A DNA stretch of 19,339 bases from JBDSLU01 sp039916225 (GCA_039916225.1 JBDSLU010000063.1:1-19339); one strand, 5' to 3'; positions 1-8,077 are shown, counted from the first letter of the stretch. Program-made: numbers and translations. The notes: generated by a model from the letters alone, not told the origin.

Positions 1-1
1 C

Positions 2-676
2 CACCGGGCTGGCCGGCGCGTCGTGCACGCCGACGACTACGCGGTGGTGCCGGACGTGTCGATCGCGTCGGTCGCCGCGGTCGACTCGGTCGCGCTGTTC
101 ACGCGCCAGCCGATCGAGCGGGTGCGGACGATCGCGCTCGACGTCAGCTCGCGCACCTCGGCCGGCCTGGTCCGGCTGCTGTGCGCGCGGCACTGGCGGA
201 TCCGGCCGACATTCATGCCGGCGGCGCCGGACATCCGCGCCATGCTGGCCACGGCCGACGCGGCGCTGCTGATCGGCGACCCCGCGTTGTTCCTGGATCC
301 GGCCACGGTCGACGCCCAGAAGATCGACCTCGGCCTGGCGTGGCGCGAGATGACTGGCCTGCCGTTCGTCTGGGCCGTGTGGGCCGGCCGTTCCGGCTCG
401 GCCTCGCCTGCGGTGTGCCGCCTGCTCTACGAGACACGTCGGCGCGGCGTCGCCAACATCGACGCCATCGCCCGGCGCGAGCGGCCCGGCGACGCGGCGG
501 CGCAGGCCGTCGTCGCGCGCTACCTGCGCGAGACGATTACCTACGGACTGGACGGTCCGCTGCTGGCCGGGGCCCAGGCCTATTTCGATGGGCTGGCCAA
601 GGAAGGGCTGATTCCGCGGGCGCCGCGGGTGCGCACGTTTGCCGTCGACCTCCCGCCCGCCTCGGCCGGACGATAG
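2..676 (+). CDS. mqnA: Chorismate dehydratase MqnA, 5' truncated
   Basis: MqnA dehydrates chorismate to 3-[(1-carboxyvinyl)oxy]benzoate, the first step of the futalosine route to menaquinone. The reading frame is open from base 2, so the gene begins outside the window; about 224 residues are visible against a usual 270-290, so roughly the first 50-70 are missing. A GTG at 23 is in frame but is probably internal. Visible family features are the VPDVSIAS segment, the SVALFTRQPIE strand and the ALDVSSRTSAGLVRLL segment, which matches the substrate-binding Ser/Arg/Thr motif of this periplasmic-binding-protein-like fold, followed by LPFVWAVWAGR. It is followed 20 bases later by mqnC, as expected for a pathway operon. 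Family assignment is strong from motifs plus context; no similarity search was run. Confidence 0.87.
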   Translation, partial: HRAGRRVVHADDYAVVPDVSIASVAAVDSVALFTRQPIERVRTIALDVSSRTSAGLVRLLCARHWRIRPTFMPAAPDIRAMLATADAALLIGDPALFLDPATVDAQKIDLGLAWREMTGLPFVWAVWAGRSGSASPAVCRLLYETRRRGVANIDAIARRERPGDAAAQAVVARYLRETITYGLDGPLLAGAQAYFDGLAKEGLIPRAPRVRTFAVDLPPASAGR

Positions 677-696
677 AAGAGGACAGGACGGTCAGG

Positions 697-1956
697 ATGG
701 TAGAGTCCAAGCTGCGGATGGACGACGGGCTCGCGCGAATCGTGGCCAGGGCCGAAGCCGGAGAGCGGGTCGACGCCGCCGAGGCGCTGCGGCTCTATCG
801 CGAGGCGCCGACGGCGGTGCTGGGCCGGCTCGCGGACGCGACGCGGGCGCGCAAGCACCCCGAGCGGCGCGTCACCTACATCATCGACCGCAACGTCAAC
901 TACACGAACGTCTGCGTAGCGCGCTGCAACTTCTGCGCGTTCTACCGCCCGGTCGGCGCCGGCGACGGCTACGTGCTGTCCTTCGACGAAATCTTCCACA
1001 AGATCGATGAGACGATCGCCGTCGGCGGCAACCAGCTGCTGCTGCAGGGCGGCCACAACCCGGACCTGCCGCTGGCCTGGTACGAAGACCTGTTCCGCGC
1101 CGTCAAGGCGCGTTATCCGACGTTCAAGCTGCACGCGTTGTCGCCCTCGGAGGTGCTGCACATCTCACGGCTGGCGAAGCTATCGACGCCCGAGGTCATC
1201 GCGCGCCTGATCGACGCCGGTCTCGATTCGATCCCCGGCGGCGGCGCCGAGATCCTGGTCGATCGCGTCCGCAAGCTCCTCAACTGCTACAGCAAGTCGA
1301 CCGCCGACGAGTGGCTGCGGATCATGGGCGAGGCGCACGAGGCCGGCCTCCGCACCACCGCGACGATGATGTACGGCAGCGTCGAGACCGACGAGGAGCG
1401 CATCGAGCACCTGGTGCGGCTGCGCGAGCTGCAGGATCGCACCGGCGGCTTCACCGCGTTCATCGCCTGGAGCTACCAGCCCGATCACACCGAACTGGGA
1501 CTTTTCGAGGCCACGGGCGTCGATTACCTGCGCACCCTGGCCCTGGCCCGCATCGTCCTCGACAACTTCGACAACCTGCAGGCGTCGTGGGTCACGCAGG
1601 GCGGCAAGGTGGGGCAGTTGAGCCTGGCCTTCGGCGCCAACGACATGGGCAGCGTGATGATCGAGGAGAACGTCGTCCGCGCCGCCGGCGCCAGCTACTG
1701 CATGGACGAAATCGAGATCGTCCGCAACATCGAGAACGCCGGCTTCGGCGCCAAGCGGCGCAACATGCACTACGAAGTGCTCGGCGATCCGATCTTCCGC
1801 GAGCGGGCCGTGCCGCGCCGGCTGGCCCTCGACGTCGCCAAGGCCGAGGACGACGACGACCGGATCCCCGACGAGCTCGCCGCGTACGACGCTCGCACGC
1901 CGGCGGCCCGCCGCCAGCGCGCCCAGCAGCGCGGCGACGGCACCATCACCCATTGA
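697..1956 (+). CDS. mqnC: Cyclic dehypoxanthinyl futalosine synthase MqnC (radical SAM)
   Basis: MqnC is a radical SAM enzyme that cyclises dehypoxanthine futalosine to cyclic DHFL, the ring-building step of the futalosine pathway. The CxxxCxxC cluster motif is CVARCNFC (Cys73, Cys77, Cys80), followed by AFYRPVG. Further family stretches are LLQGGHNPDLPL, LDSIPGGGAEIL, TTATMMYGSVET, FIAWSYQPDHTELG, QASWVTQGGKVGQLSL and GANDMGSVMIEENVV; these point to MqnC rather than the paralogue MqnE. I place the start at ATG 697, preceded by the purine-rich AGAAGAGGACAGG; the frame is open further upstream but overlaps mqnA. The protein is 419 residues, slightly long for the family because of a charged C-terminal tail of about 35 residues. 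It lies 20 bases after mqnA. Confidence 0.96.
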   Translation: MVESKLRMDDGLARIVARAEAGERVDAAEALRLYREAPTAVLGRLADATRARKHPERRVTYIIDRNVNYTNVCVARCNFCAFYRPVGAGDGYVLSFDEIFHKIDETIAVGGNQLLLQGGHNPDLPLAWYEDLFRAVKARYPTFKLHALSPSEVLHISRLAKLSTPEVIARLIDAGLDSIPGGGAEILVDRVRKLLNCYSKSTADEWLRIMGEAHEAGLRTTATMMYGSVETDEERIEHLVRLRELQDRTGGFTAFIAWSYQPDHTELGLFEATGVDYLRTLALARIVLDNFDNLQASWVTQGGKVGQLSLAFGANDMGSVMIEENVVRAAGASYCMDEIEIVRNIENAGFGAKRRNMHYEVLGDPIFRERAVPRRLALDVAKAEDDDDRIPDELAAYDARTPAARRQRAQQRGDGTITH

Positions 1957-2008
1957 CGACGGTGCGGCGTGCCGTCCCTGTCGGCCCGCCCGACCCCGCA
2001 CAGACGCC

Positions 2009-3253
2009 GTGTCGGTGACGACCTGCCTGCGCGCTCCCTGGGTGCTCCCGATCGCCGGACCGCCGCTGCGCGACGGCTGGGTGACGGTGGCGGGCGGCCG
2101 TGTCGTCGCGCTCGGCACGGGCCGGCCTCCCGACGGTCCGGGTGTCGACGTTCGCGACCTCGGGCACTGCGTCCTGCTGCCTGGCCTGATCAACGCCCAC
2201 ACGCACCTGGAGTTGTCGTGGCTCTGGGGCAAGGTGGCGCCGGCGTCGTCGCTGCCAGCCTGGGTGTCGAGCCTGATGGGGCAGCGCTTCGCGCGGACCG
2301 GCGGCGACGATCGGGCGCCGATGCGCCAGGCGATCATCGACGCGCTCGAAGCCGGCACCGCGGCGGTCGGCGACGTCGCCAACACGTCGGCCAGCCAGGA
2401 GGCGCTCGCGACCAGCCGTCTGCACGGCGTCGTGTTCCGTGAAGTGGTCGGCTTCAATCCGGCCGACCCGGCGTCGCTGCTCGCTGCCGCGGCCCAGGAC
2501 GTCGACGCGCATCGCTCGCCTCGTGTCGCCGCCCACCTCGTGCCGCACGCCCCGTACTCGGTGGCGCCAGAAGTGCTGCGACTGATCGCCGGGCACGCGG
2601 CGCAGGACCCGGGCGCCGTCTGCAGCATCCACGTCGGCGAGTCGCCCGACGAAATCGAGTTCCTCCAGACGGGCGGCGGACGCTGGCGCGATGTGCTCGA
2701 CGCGCGCGGCGCCTGGAACCCGCGCTGGACACCGCCGCGCTGCGGCCCCGTCGAGTACCTCGATCGCCTCGGCCTGGTCGGGCCGTCGCTGGTCGCGGTG
2801 CACTGCGTCCAGTGCACCGACACCGAGCTGGCCCGGCTCGCCCAGGCGCGGGCCACCATCGTGACGTGCCCGCGCAGCAACGTCTGGGTCGGCGTCGGCA
2901 GCCCGCCGGCGGCGCGCTTCTTCGCCTCGGGGGCGCGCGTCGCCATCGGCACCGACAGCCTGGCCAGCGCCTCGGACCTGAACCTGTTCACCGAGCTGGC
3001 GGCGCTGCATCACCTGGCGCCGGAGATTGCGCCGGCGCGGCTGCTCGACAGCGCCACGCGGATCGGCGCCGAAGCGATCCGCCGGCCCGATCTCGGCGTC
3101 ATCGCGCCGGGCGCCCGCGCTCGCCTGATCACAGTCGACCTGCCGTCGCGGGTGAAGGACGTCGAGCGGCACCTCGTCGAGGGCGTCCATCCGAGCCAGG
3201 TCGCCTGGGCCGTCTGGGACGCGGAGGGACGCCGGGAATCCTACGTGTCGTAG
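2009..3253 (+). CDS. Amidohydrolase, probable aminofutalosine deaminase
   Basis: This is a metal-dependent amidohydrolase of the ATZ/TRZ/SsnA-like deaminase subgroup, 414 residues, starting at GTG 2009. The metal ligands are visible in order: HTH (His64, His66), His208 with Glu211 in HVGES, His265 in AVHCVQ and Asp316 in IGTDS. HAPYS near 180 is typical of this subgroup, and a small N- and C-terminal beta domain (residues 1-55 and 365-410) frames the barrel. Related enzymes deaminate 6-amino-6-deoxyfutalosine to futalosine. It sits 52 bases after mqnC in the same direction, which favours that role over a general adenosine or guanine deaminase. The fold is seen clearly; the substrate is inferred from position. 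If correct, a separate MqnB hydrolase should exist elsewhere to release hypoxanthine. Confidence 0.88.
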   Translation: MSVTTCLRAPWVLPIAGPPLRDGWVTVAGGRVVALGTGRPPDGPGVDVRDLGHCVLLPGLINAHTHLELSWLWGKVAPASSLPAWVSSLMGQRFARTGGDDRAPMRQAIIDALEAGTAAVGDVANTSASQEALATSRLHGVVFREVVGFNPADPASLLAAAAQDVDAHRSPRVAAHLVPHAPYSVAPEVLRLIAGHAAQDPGAVCSIHVGESPDEIEFLQTGGGRWRDVLDARGAWNPRWTPPRCGPVEYLDRLGLVGPSLVAVHCVQCTDTELARLAQARATIVTCPRSNVWVGVGSPPAARFFASGARVAIGTDSLASASDLNLFTELAALHHLAPEIAPARLLDSATRIGAEAIRRPDLGVIAPGARARLITVDLPSRVKDVERHLVEGVHPSQVAWAVWDAEGRRESYVS

Positions 3254-3279
3254 CAGCCCGTGGTGGGGTCGACGCGAGG

Positions 3280-3711
3280 CTATCGCCCGGTGGGCGGCGG
3301 GCACTCGTGCACGGCGCAGAACGCTGCCAGCGCGTCGTCGACTTCCTTGCGCGCCTTCCGCTTGGTGCGCCGGCGCTGATAGCCGACGGCCGCCGACCGG
3401 AGCTTGCCGATGCCGCTGCCGACGAGTTCACCAACCGACGGCAATCCCCACGTCAGATCGAATGCGTCCGCGTCGACGGGCGCGACGAACGACAGGCTCT
3501 GGTGGACTTCGGCCCGGAACGTCGGGACGTCGATCGACGGTGCGGGGACGTGCAGGCGTGGAGGCGGTTCCGCGAGGGCGGCACGAATCCGCTCGAGCGA
3601 TACCGGCCCGTGTGCGTCGCCGGCCTGCGCCTGAATGACGGATCGAGACACGAGGACCACGGCGGCGGTCGACAGACACGCGGCACGAGCCCAGCGCCCC
3701 ATGAGAGCCAT
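3280..3711 (-). CDS. Small predicted secreted protein, unknown function
   Basis: I do not recognise the family. The minus-strand frame gives a 143-residue protein from ATG 3711; an upstream in-frame TTG at 3744 would add 11 residues. On its strand the ATG follows TCCTGGGGACG, a weak ribosome site. The N-terminus looks like a Sec signal peptide: basic GRWARAA, a hydrophobic stretch at about 12-26 (CLSTAAVVLVS), and a likely cleavage after AQA at residue 30. The mature part has a proline-rich stretch (PPPRLHVPAPS), a region of alternating hydrophobic and polar residues, a very basic helix (RRRTKRKARK) and two cysteines near the C-terminus. It is convergent with the amidohydrolase and divergent from mqnP. 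Shadow frames in GC-rich DNA can mimic this, but the signal-peptide pattern supports a real gene. Confidence 0.55.
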   Translation of the reverse strand: MALMGRWARAACLSTAAVVLVSRSVIQAQAGDAHGPVSLERIRAALAEPPPRLHVPAPSIDVPTFRAEVHQSLSFVAPVDADAFDLTWGLPSVGELVGSGIGKLRSAAVGYQRRRTKRKARKEVDDALAAFCAVHECPPPTGR

Positions 3712-3805
3712 CGTCCCCAGGATACCTGCAAGCGGCCGTCCCAACGGGCGCCCCGATGAGGCCCGGGCGCCGAACCCCAGCCCTGGTGGCCCGCGTCAGG
3801 TGCGG

Positions 3806-3811
3806 TACACT
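3806..3811 (+). promoter_or_regulatory. Possible -10 element before mqnP
   Basis: TACACT resembles a sigma-70 -10 box and lies 9-14 bases before the GTG start of mqnP, in the divergent gap with the minus-strand secreted-protein gene. No convincing -35 box is visible at 16-18 bases upstream. If it is real, the transcript would be nearly leaderless and the TTG at 3811 could not be the start. Confidence 0.25.
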
Positions 3812-3819
3812 TGGGCCTC

Positions 3820-4671
3820 GTGGGCTTGCTGAGCACGTACGCCTCGTTCATCCGGGTCAGCCACTCGGTCTTCGCGCTCCCGTTCGCGCTGGTCGGGGCG
3901 CTCCTGGCCGCGGCCGAGCGGCCGGTCGAGCCGATCCGCGTGCTCTGGATCGTCCTGGCGATGGTCACCGCGCGCAGCGCGGCGATGGCCTTCAACCGCA
4001 TCGTCGACGCCCGCTGGGACGCGCTGAACCCACGCACCGCCAACCGCGAGATCCCGACCGGCAAGCTGTCGTCGGCGCAGGCCTGGGCCTTCCTCGGTGC
4101 GACGTCGGTGGCGTTCGTCGCCTCGACGTGGCCGCTCGGCTGGATCTGCTTCGCGCTGTCGCCGGTGGCGTTGGCGATCGTCTTCTGGTACTCGCTGGCC
4201 AAGCGCGTTACGAGCTACACGCAGTTCTTCCTTGGCCTGGCGATGGCCGTGGCGCCGGTCGGTGGCTGGCTGGCCGCCGGCGGTGGCCTCGACTGGCCGC
4301 CGTTCTGGCTGGCCCTCGCCATCGGCGCCTGGGTCGGCGGCTTCGACATCCTCTACGCCTGTCAAGACGTGGCCTTCGATCGCGCCCACGGCCTGCGCTC
4401 GATCCCGGTGCGGTTCGGCATCGCGCGGTCGCTGCTGATCTCGCGCGCGCTGCACGTCGCCACCGTCGGCTGCCTGTTCGCGCTCGGCGTGATCCGGCCG
4501 CTCGGGCCGGTCTACTTCACCGGCGTCGTGCTGGTGGCGCTCCTGCTGATCTACGAGCAGACGCTGGTGCGCGAGGACGATCTCTCGCAGGTCAAGCGCG
4601 CCTTCGATCTCAACGGCTACGTCGGCATCCTCTATCTCGTCACGACCAGCCTCGCGGTGTACTGGCGATGA
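3820..4671 (+). CDS. mqnP: UbiA-family prenyltransferase MqnP
   Basis: This integral-membrane UbiA-type prenyltransferase attaches the polyprenyl tail to the aromatic ring. Given the mqn context, the ring is most likely 1,4-dihydroxy-6-naphthoate. Both Asp-rich Mg-diphosphate motifs are present: NRIVDARWDALNPRTANREI (Asn59, Asp63, Asp67) and CQDVAFDRAHGLRS (Asp183, Asp187). SHSVFALPFALVGALL forms the first membrane helix, and several further hydrophobic helices follow. I chose GTG 3820 (283 residues) because it gives the usual short lead before the SHSxFALPFA motif; a TTG at 3811 is the alternative and would add three residues. The stop overlaps the next start as ATGA, implying translational coupling to ubiX. 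UbiA proteins for 4-hydroxybenzoate look similar, so the substrate is inferred from neighbours. Confidence 0.9.
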   Translation: MGLLSTYASFIRVSHSVFALPFALVGALLAAAERPVEPIRVLWIVLAMVTARSAAMAFNRIVDARWDALNPRTANREIPTGKLSSAQAWAFLGATSVAFVASTWPLGWICFALSPVALAIVFWYSLAKRVTSYTQFFLGLAMAVAPVGGWLAAGGGLDWPPFWLALAIGAWVGGFDILYACQDVAFDRAHGLRSIPVRFGIARSLLISRALHVATVGCLFALGVIRPLGPVYFTGVVLVALLLIYEQTLVREDDLSQVKRAFDLNGYVGILYLVTTSLAVYWR

Positions 4672-5297
4672 CCCACGTCGCCGTCGGCATCACGGGCGCC
4701 AGCGGCGCGCTCTACGCGGTGCGCACGCTGGCGGCGCTGCTGGCGCAGGGCGCGACCGTGGATCTGGTGGTCAGCGACTACGGCCGCCGGCTGCTGCGCG
4801 ACGAGCTCGGGGCCGACGCGGCGATCGATCGGCTGCCCGGCTACCTGGCCGCGCGCTACGGCACGGTCGTGGGAGAGGGCCGCCTGATCGTCCACAGCAA
4901 CAAGGACCTCGGCGCCAGCATCGCCAGCGGCAGCCAGGGCTGCGAGGCGATGGTGATCGTGCCGTGCTCGATGAAGACGCTGGCCGGCATCGCGCACGGC
5001 CTGTCGCGCAGCCTGATCGAGCGCGCCGCGGACGTGATGCTGAAAGAGCGCCGGCCGCTGGTCATCGTGCCGCGCGAGACGCCGCTCAGCCTGCCGCAGC
5101 TGAAGAACCTGGTGCTGTGCGCCGAGGCCGGGGCGATCGTCGTGCCGGCGATGCCGGCGTTCTACCAGCAGCCGGCCACCCTCGACGATCTCGGCGACTT
5201 CATGGCCGGCAAGATCCTGTCGGTGCTCGGCATCCCGCACGCGCTCTATCCGGCCTGGACGGGCGAGATCCCGGCCGCTCAGCCCGCCTCGCGATGA
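4668..5297 (+). CDS. ubiX: Flavin prenyltransferase UbiX
   Basis: UbiX prenylates FMN to make prenylated FMN, the cofactor of UbiD-family decarboxylases. In this operon the client is expected to be the UbiD-like decarboxylase (MqnL) that removes the carboxylate from the prenylated naphthoate; that gene is not in this window. The 209-residue protein has the full family pattern: GITGASGA at 8-14 (FMN phosphate loop), VVSDYG, VIVPCSMKTLAGIAHG at about 97-111, the PRETPLS loop at 135-141, and PAMPAFYQQP at 160-169. The ATG at 4668 overlaps the mqnP stop (ATGA), and its own stop overlaps the ubiE start in the same way. A longer open frame extends upstream through mqnP but is a shadow. Confidence 0.95.
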   Translation: MTHVAVGITGASGALYAVRTLAALLAQGATVDLVVSDYGRRLLRDELGADAAIDRLPGYLAARYGTVVGEGRLIVHSNKDLGASIASGSQGCEAMVIVPCSMKTLAGIAHGLSRSLIERAADVMLKERRPLVIVPRETPLSLPQLKNLVLCAEAGAIVVPAMPAFYQQPATLDDLGDFMAGKILSVLGIPHALYPAWTGEIPAAQPASR

Positions 5298-6034
5298 ACC
5301 CCGCGCTGCCGCAGCTCGACAAGGACCCGGCCAAGATCGCCGGGATGTTCGACGCCATCGCCGGCCGCTACGACCTGCTCAACACGGTCCTGAGCGGCGG
5401 CGTCGATCGCTACTGGCGGTGGCGCGCCGTGCGCAGCCTGGGACTGACCGGGCGAGAGACGGCGGTCGACCTGTGCACGGGCACCGCCGACCTGGTCGCG
5501 GCGCTGGCCCGGCCGGGGCGCGCGGCCCGCGTCATCGGGGTCGATTTCTCGTCGGCGATGCTGCGGCACGGCCTGGCCAAGGTCCGCGGCCGCCGGACGC
5601 CGACGCCCTGGCAGCTGGCCCAGGGCGACGCCATGCGGCTGCCGCTGGCCAGCGCCTCGGCGGACGGCCTGACCATCGCCTTCGGGATTCGCAACGTTCG
5701 TGACCACGCCGTCGCCGTCGCCGACTGCTTCCGCGTCCTCAAGCCAGGCGGCCGCCTCGCCATCCTCGAGATTTCGACGCCCCGCGTGCCGGTCTTCCGC
5801 GAGTTGTATGCGTGGTATTTCACGCGGCTGATGCCGCGCATCGGCCGGCTGGTCTCGCAGCACACCGACGCCTACACCTATCTGCCGGCCTCGGTGGTCG
5901 GCTGGGTGACCCCGGAGGCGTTCAGCGCCACCCTGCGGTCGGCGGGCTTTGTCGACGTGCGGTCCGTCCCTTTGACCTTCGGCGCCGTCTATCTGTATAC
6001 GGCGATCCGACCCGACCGGGGCGCCCGCGGCTAG
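5294..6034 (+). CDS. ubiE: Demethylmenaquinone methyltransferase UbiE/MenG
   Basis: This class I SAM methyltransferase makes the final C-methylation of demethylmenaquinone. The 246-residue protein begins at ATG 5294, overlapping the ubiX stop by ATGA. Family features are MFDAIAGRYDLLNTVLSGG at about 18-36, DRYWRWR, the SAM motif VDLCTGTADL at 58-67, GVDFSSAML, the characteristic TIAFGIRNVRD, LKPGGRLAILE, and YTYLPASV near residue 196. With no ubiquinone-specific genes nearby and futalosine genes on the same strand upstream, a menaquinone role is preferred over ubiquinone. It ends the mqnP-ubiX-ubiE unit; 84 bases follow before the tonB-like gene. Confidence 0.94.
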   Translation: MNPALPQLDKDPAKIAGMFDAIAGRYDLLNTVLSGGVDRYWRWRAVRSLGLTGRETAVDLCTGTADLVAALARPGRAARVIGVDFSSAMLRHGLAKVRGRRTPTPWQLAQGDAMRLPLASASADGLTIAFGIRNVRDHAVAVADCFRVLKPGGRLAILEISTPRVPVFRELYAWYFTRLMPRIGRLVSQHTDAYTYLPASVVGWVTPEAFSATLRSAGFVDVRSVPLTFGAVYLYTAIRPDRGARG

Positions 6035-6058
6035 GGCCCTGCCACCACGGCCCACATA

Positions 6059-6077
6059 CGCCGCGACTTTGGCGGCG
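6059..6077 (+). other. Short GC hairpin after ubiE
   Basis: CGCCGC (6059-6064) and GCGGCG (6072-6077) form a 6-bp stem with a 7-base loop, 24 bases after the ubiE stop. No T-tract follows, so it is at best a weak or Rho-assisted end signal. In this GC-rich sequence such stems also occur by chance. Confidence 0.22.
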
Positions 6078-6118
6078 ACTCCTAGTACGCTGAGAGCGCC
6101 GCCTGCATAGCGAGCCCC

Positions 6119-7117
6119 GTGTTCCTTCACCTCGACGATACCCGACCCGACAACGACCAAATCGAGCGGGCGATCAGCCTCCGCGAGGCGGTGGTCGCGT
6201 CGATCGTCTTCCACATCGGCCTGTTCCTGCTGATCCTGTGGCTGCCGACGCTGCCGTTCATGCAGCGTCTGCTGGCCCGGCCGCCCGAGCCGCAGGCCCT
6301 GCCGATGACGCCGCAGCAGCAGGCCGATCAGGCGCAGCCGTTCGTGATGGTCGAGCCACGCGTCGATCGCGAAGCGCTGCGAAAACTGACCCGGCCGGCG
6401 CCGCGCTCCGACGCCGATCGCGAGGCCCGGTCGCGCGAGCGCAACCCCAACGCGACCAATAATCAGCCGTTCCTGCGCGGCCGCTCGGCCGATTTGACCG
6501 AGGCCCAGAAGCAGGCCGAGAAGCCGAAGGGCCAGGGGCCGTCGCCGGAGCCGTCGCCGCCGAGCCCGGTGCAGGAGCCCGCCCCGTCCCAGACCGCGAC
6601 CAACACCGCGACCCCGCCGCCGATCCCGCAGGCGCCACTGCCGACCCCGCGGCCGCAGACGCAGCCGGTGAGCCAGCAGCCGCCGGCGCCCCGGGGCGGG
6701 CAGCCGCCCGGCGGTGCGCTCGGCGAGGCGCTGAAGAACCTCAATCGCTACGCCCAGGATCAGCAGCTGAACAACCCGAACGGCGGCAACCAGGTCGATC
6801 CGGCGATCCAGTTCGATTCCAAGGGCGTCGAGTTCGGTCCGTGGCTGCGGCGCTTCGTGGCCCAGGTGAAGCGCAATTGGTTCGTGCCGATGGCGGCCAT
6901 GTCGCTGAAGGGGCACGTCGTCATCACGTTCAACGTCCACAAGGACGGGCGCATCACCGACCTGCAGGTGCTGCGGCCGAGCGACGTGGCGGCCTTCAAC
7001 AACGCCGCCATGAACGCCCTGGCGACCTCGAATCCGACGATGTCGCTGCCGCCGGAGTATCCGGCCGAGCAGGCGTTCTTCACGGTCACTTTCTACTACA
7101 ACGAAGCGCCGCGGTGA
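6119..7117 (+). CDS. TonB-like energy transducer
   Basis: This 332-residue protein has the TonB/TolA plan: a cytoplasmic N-terminus, one membrane helix at about 25-42 (VVASIVFHIGLFLLILWL), a long periplasmic linker rich in Gln, Arg, Pro and Glu (about 55-230; densest in Pro at 136-198), and a C-terminal TonB domain at about 240-327. The domain shows WLRRFVAQVKRNW, GHVVITFNVHKDGRITDLQV and the NAAMNAL helix. TonB proteins couple inner-membrane proton motive force to outer-membrane transporters, so a Gram-negative envelope is implied. No exbB or exbD is nearby, so its motor must be encoded elsewhere. The start is GTG 6119 with a weak ribosome site. Its stop overlaps the miaA GTG (GTGA), tying it to that operon. 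A TolA-like role cannot be excluded. Confidence 0.85.
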   Translation: MFLHLDDTRPDNDQIERAISLREAVVASIVFHIGLFLLILWLPTLPFMQRLLARPPEPQALPMTPQQQADQAQPFVMVEPRVDREALRKLTRPAPRSDADREARSRERNPNATNNQPFLRGRSADLTEAQKQAEKPKGQGPSPEPSPPSPVQEPAPSQTATNTATPPPIPQAPLPTPRPQTQPVSQQPPAPRGGQPPGGALGEALKNLNRYAQDQQLNNPNGGNQVDPAIQFDSKGVEFGPWLRRFVAQVKRNWFVPMAAMSLKGHVVITFNVHKDGRITDLQVLRPSDVAAFNNAAMNALATSNPTMSLPPEYPAEQAFFTVTFYYNEAPR

Positions 7118-8064
7118 GCCCCGACGCGCCCCGGCCGCGGCTCGTGGCGATCCTCGGCCCGACCGCGGCGGGGAAGAGCGCGCTCGGGATCGCGCTGGCC
7201 CGCCATGCCGACGGCGAGATCGTCGCGTGCGATTCGACGGCGGTGTTCCGCGGCATCGACATCGGCACCGACAAGGTGTCCGCCGAGGAACAGCAGGGCG
7301 TCCCGCACCACCTCGTCGACGTCGCTGATCCGACCGAGATCTACTCGGCCGCGCGCTACGCGCAGGACGCGGCTCCGCTCATTCGCGCCATCACCGCCCG
7401 CGGGCGCCTGCCGATCGTGGTCGGCGGCACCGGGCTCTACTACCGCGCGCTGGTCCGCGGCCTCTTCCCTGGACCGGCCCGGCACGAGGCGCTCAGGGCG
7501 GCGCTCGAGCGGCTGGCCGCGGAGCGTGGCGTCGGTGAGCTCTACCGCTGGGTGCGGCGCCTCGATCCCGGCTCGGCGACGCGCATCCAGCCGCGCGACA
7601 GCAAGCGCCTGGTGCGCGCCCTCGAGGTGGCGCTCGTCAGCGGCGTGCCGATGACCGCGCACTTCGCCGACACGGTGTCGCCGATCGCCGACTACGACGT
7701 GCTGCCGATCGCCGTGAGCCTGCCGGCGGCGGACACGGCGGCCCGGGTCGCGCGACGTGTCGAGCAGCAGTTCGATCGCGGCGTCGTCGACGAGGTCCGC
7801 GGCCTGCTCGCCGCCGGCGTCCCCCGGACCGCGCAGGCCCTGTGCGGCCTGGTCTATCGTCAAGTGGTCGAGATGCTCGAGGGCATCCGCGACGAGGCGG
7901 CCACGCGAGAACTGATCGTCCGCGAGAACCGGCACTACGCACGCCGGCAGTTGATCTGGTTCCGGAAAGAGCCTAGGCTTACCTGGATCGACGGCCCGGG
8001 TGAGACGCCGGCCGCGATGGCTCGTGCGATCGAGCTCGTCAACGGTTTCGCCCCCCGTATCTGA
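7114..8064 (+). CDS. miaA: tRNA dimethylallyltransferase MiaA
   Basis: MiaA adds a dimethylallyl group to N6 of A37 in tRNAs that read UNN codons. The 316-residue protein starts at GTG 7114, overlapping the TonB-like stop. Visible motifs are the P-loop GPTAAGKS (15-22), CDSTAVFRGIDIGTDK at 39-54 (catalytic Asp40), HHLVDVADP, VGGTGLYYRAL at about 103-113, RDSKRLVRALEV, and the C-terminal RHYARRQLIWFRKEPRLTW. Length is normal. In the usual A-x-GYKE position this protein has ALCGLVYRQVVEML, a mild deviation. The gene lies directly upstream of hfq, an order well known from many bacteria, which strengthens both calls. Confidence 0.95.
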   Translation: MSPDAPRPRLVAILGPTAAGKSALGIALARHADGEIVACDSTAVFRGIDIGTDKVSAEEQQGVPHHLVDVADPTEIYSAARYAQDAAPLIRAITARGRLPIVVGGTGLYYRALVRGLFPGPARHEALRAALERLAAERGVGELYRWVRRLDPGSATRIQPRDSKRLVRALEVALVSGVPMTAHFADTVSPIADYDVLPIAVSLPAADTAARVARRVEQQFDRGVVDEVRGLLAAGVPRTAQALCGLVYRQVVEMLEGIRDEAATRELIVRENRHYARRQLIWFRKEPRLTWIDGPGETPAAMARAIELVNGFAPRI

Positions 8065-8077
8065 TGCCGTTCCGCTG

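Noticed and set aside
181..696. Upstream in-frame extension of mqnC
   Set aside because: It overlaps mqnA, its translation is not family-like, and ATG 697 has a purine-rich site at a suitable distance.
697..1956. MqnE (aminofutalosine synthase) instead of MqnC
   Set aside because: The CNFCAFYRPVG, LLQGGHNPDLPL and VTQGGKVGQLSL stretches are those of MqnC.
1180..2991. Long minus-strand open frame of 603 codons opposite mqnC and the amidohydrolase
   Set aside because: It is antisense to two genes with clear catalytic motifs, is Arg/Ala/Gly-rich without family features, and is the usual shadow of GC-rich codon bias.
5279..6940. Minus-strand open frame of 553 codons opposite ubiE and the TonB-like gene
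   Set aside because: Low-complexity Arg/Gly/Leu-rich translation with no motif; the plus-strand genes are unambiguous.
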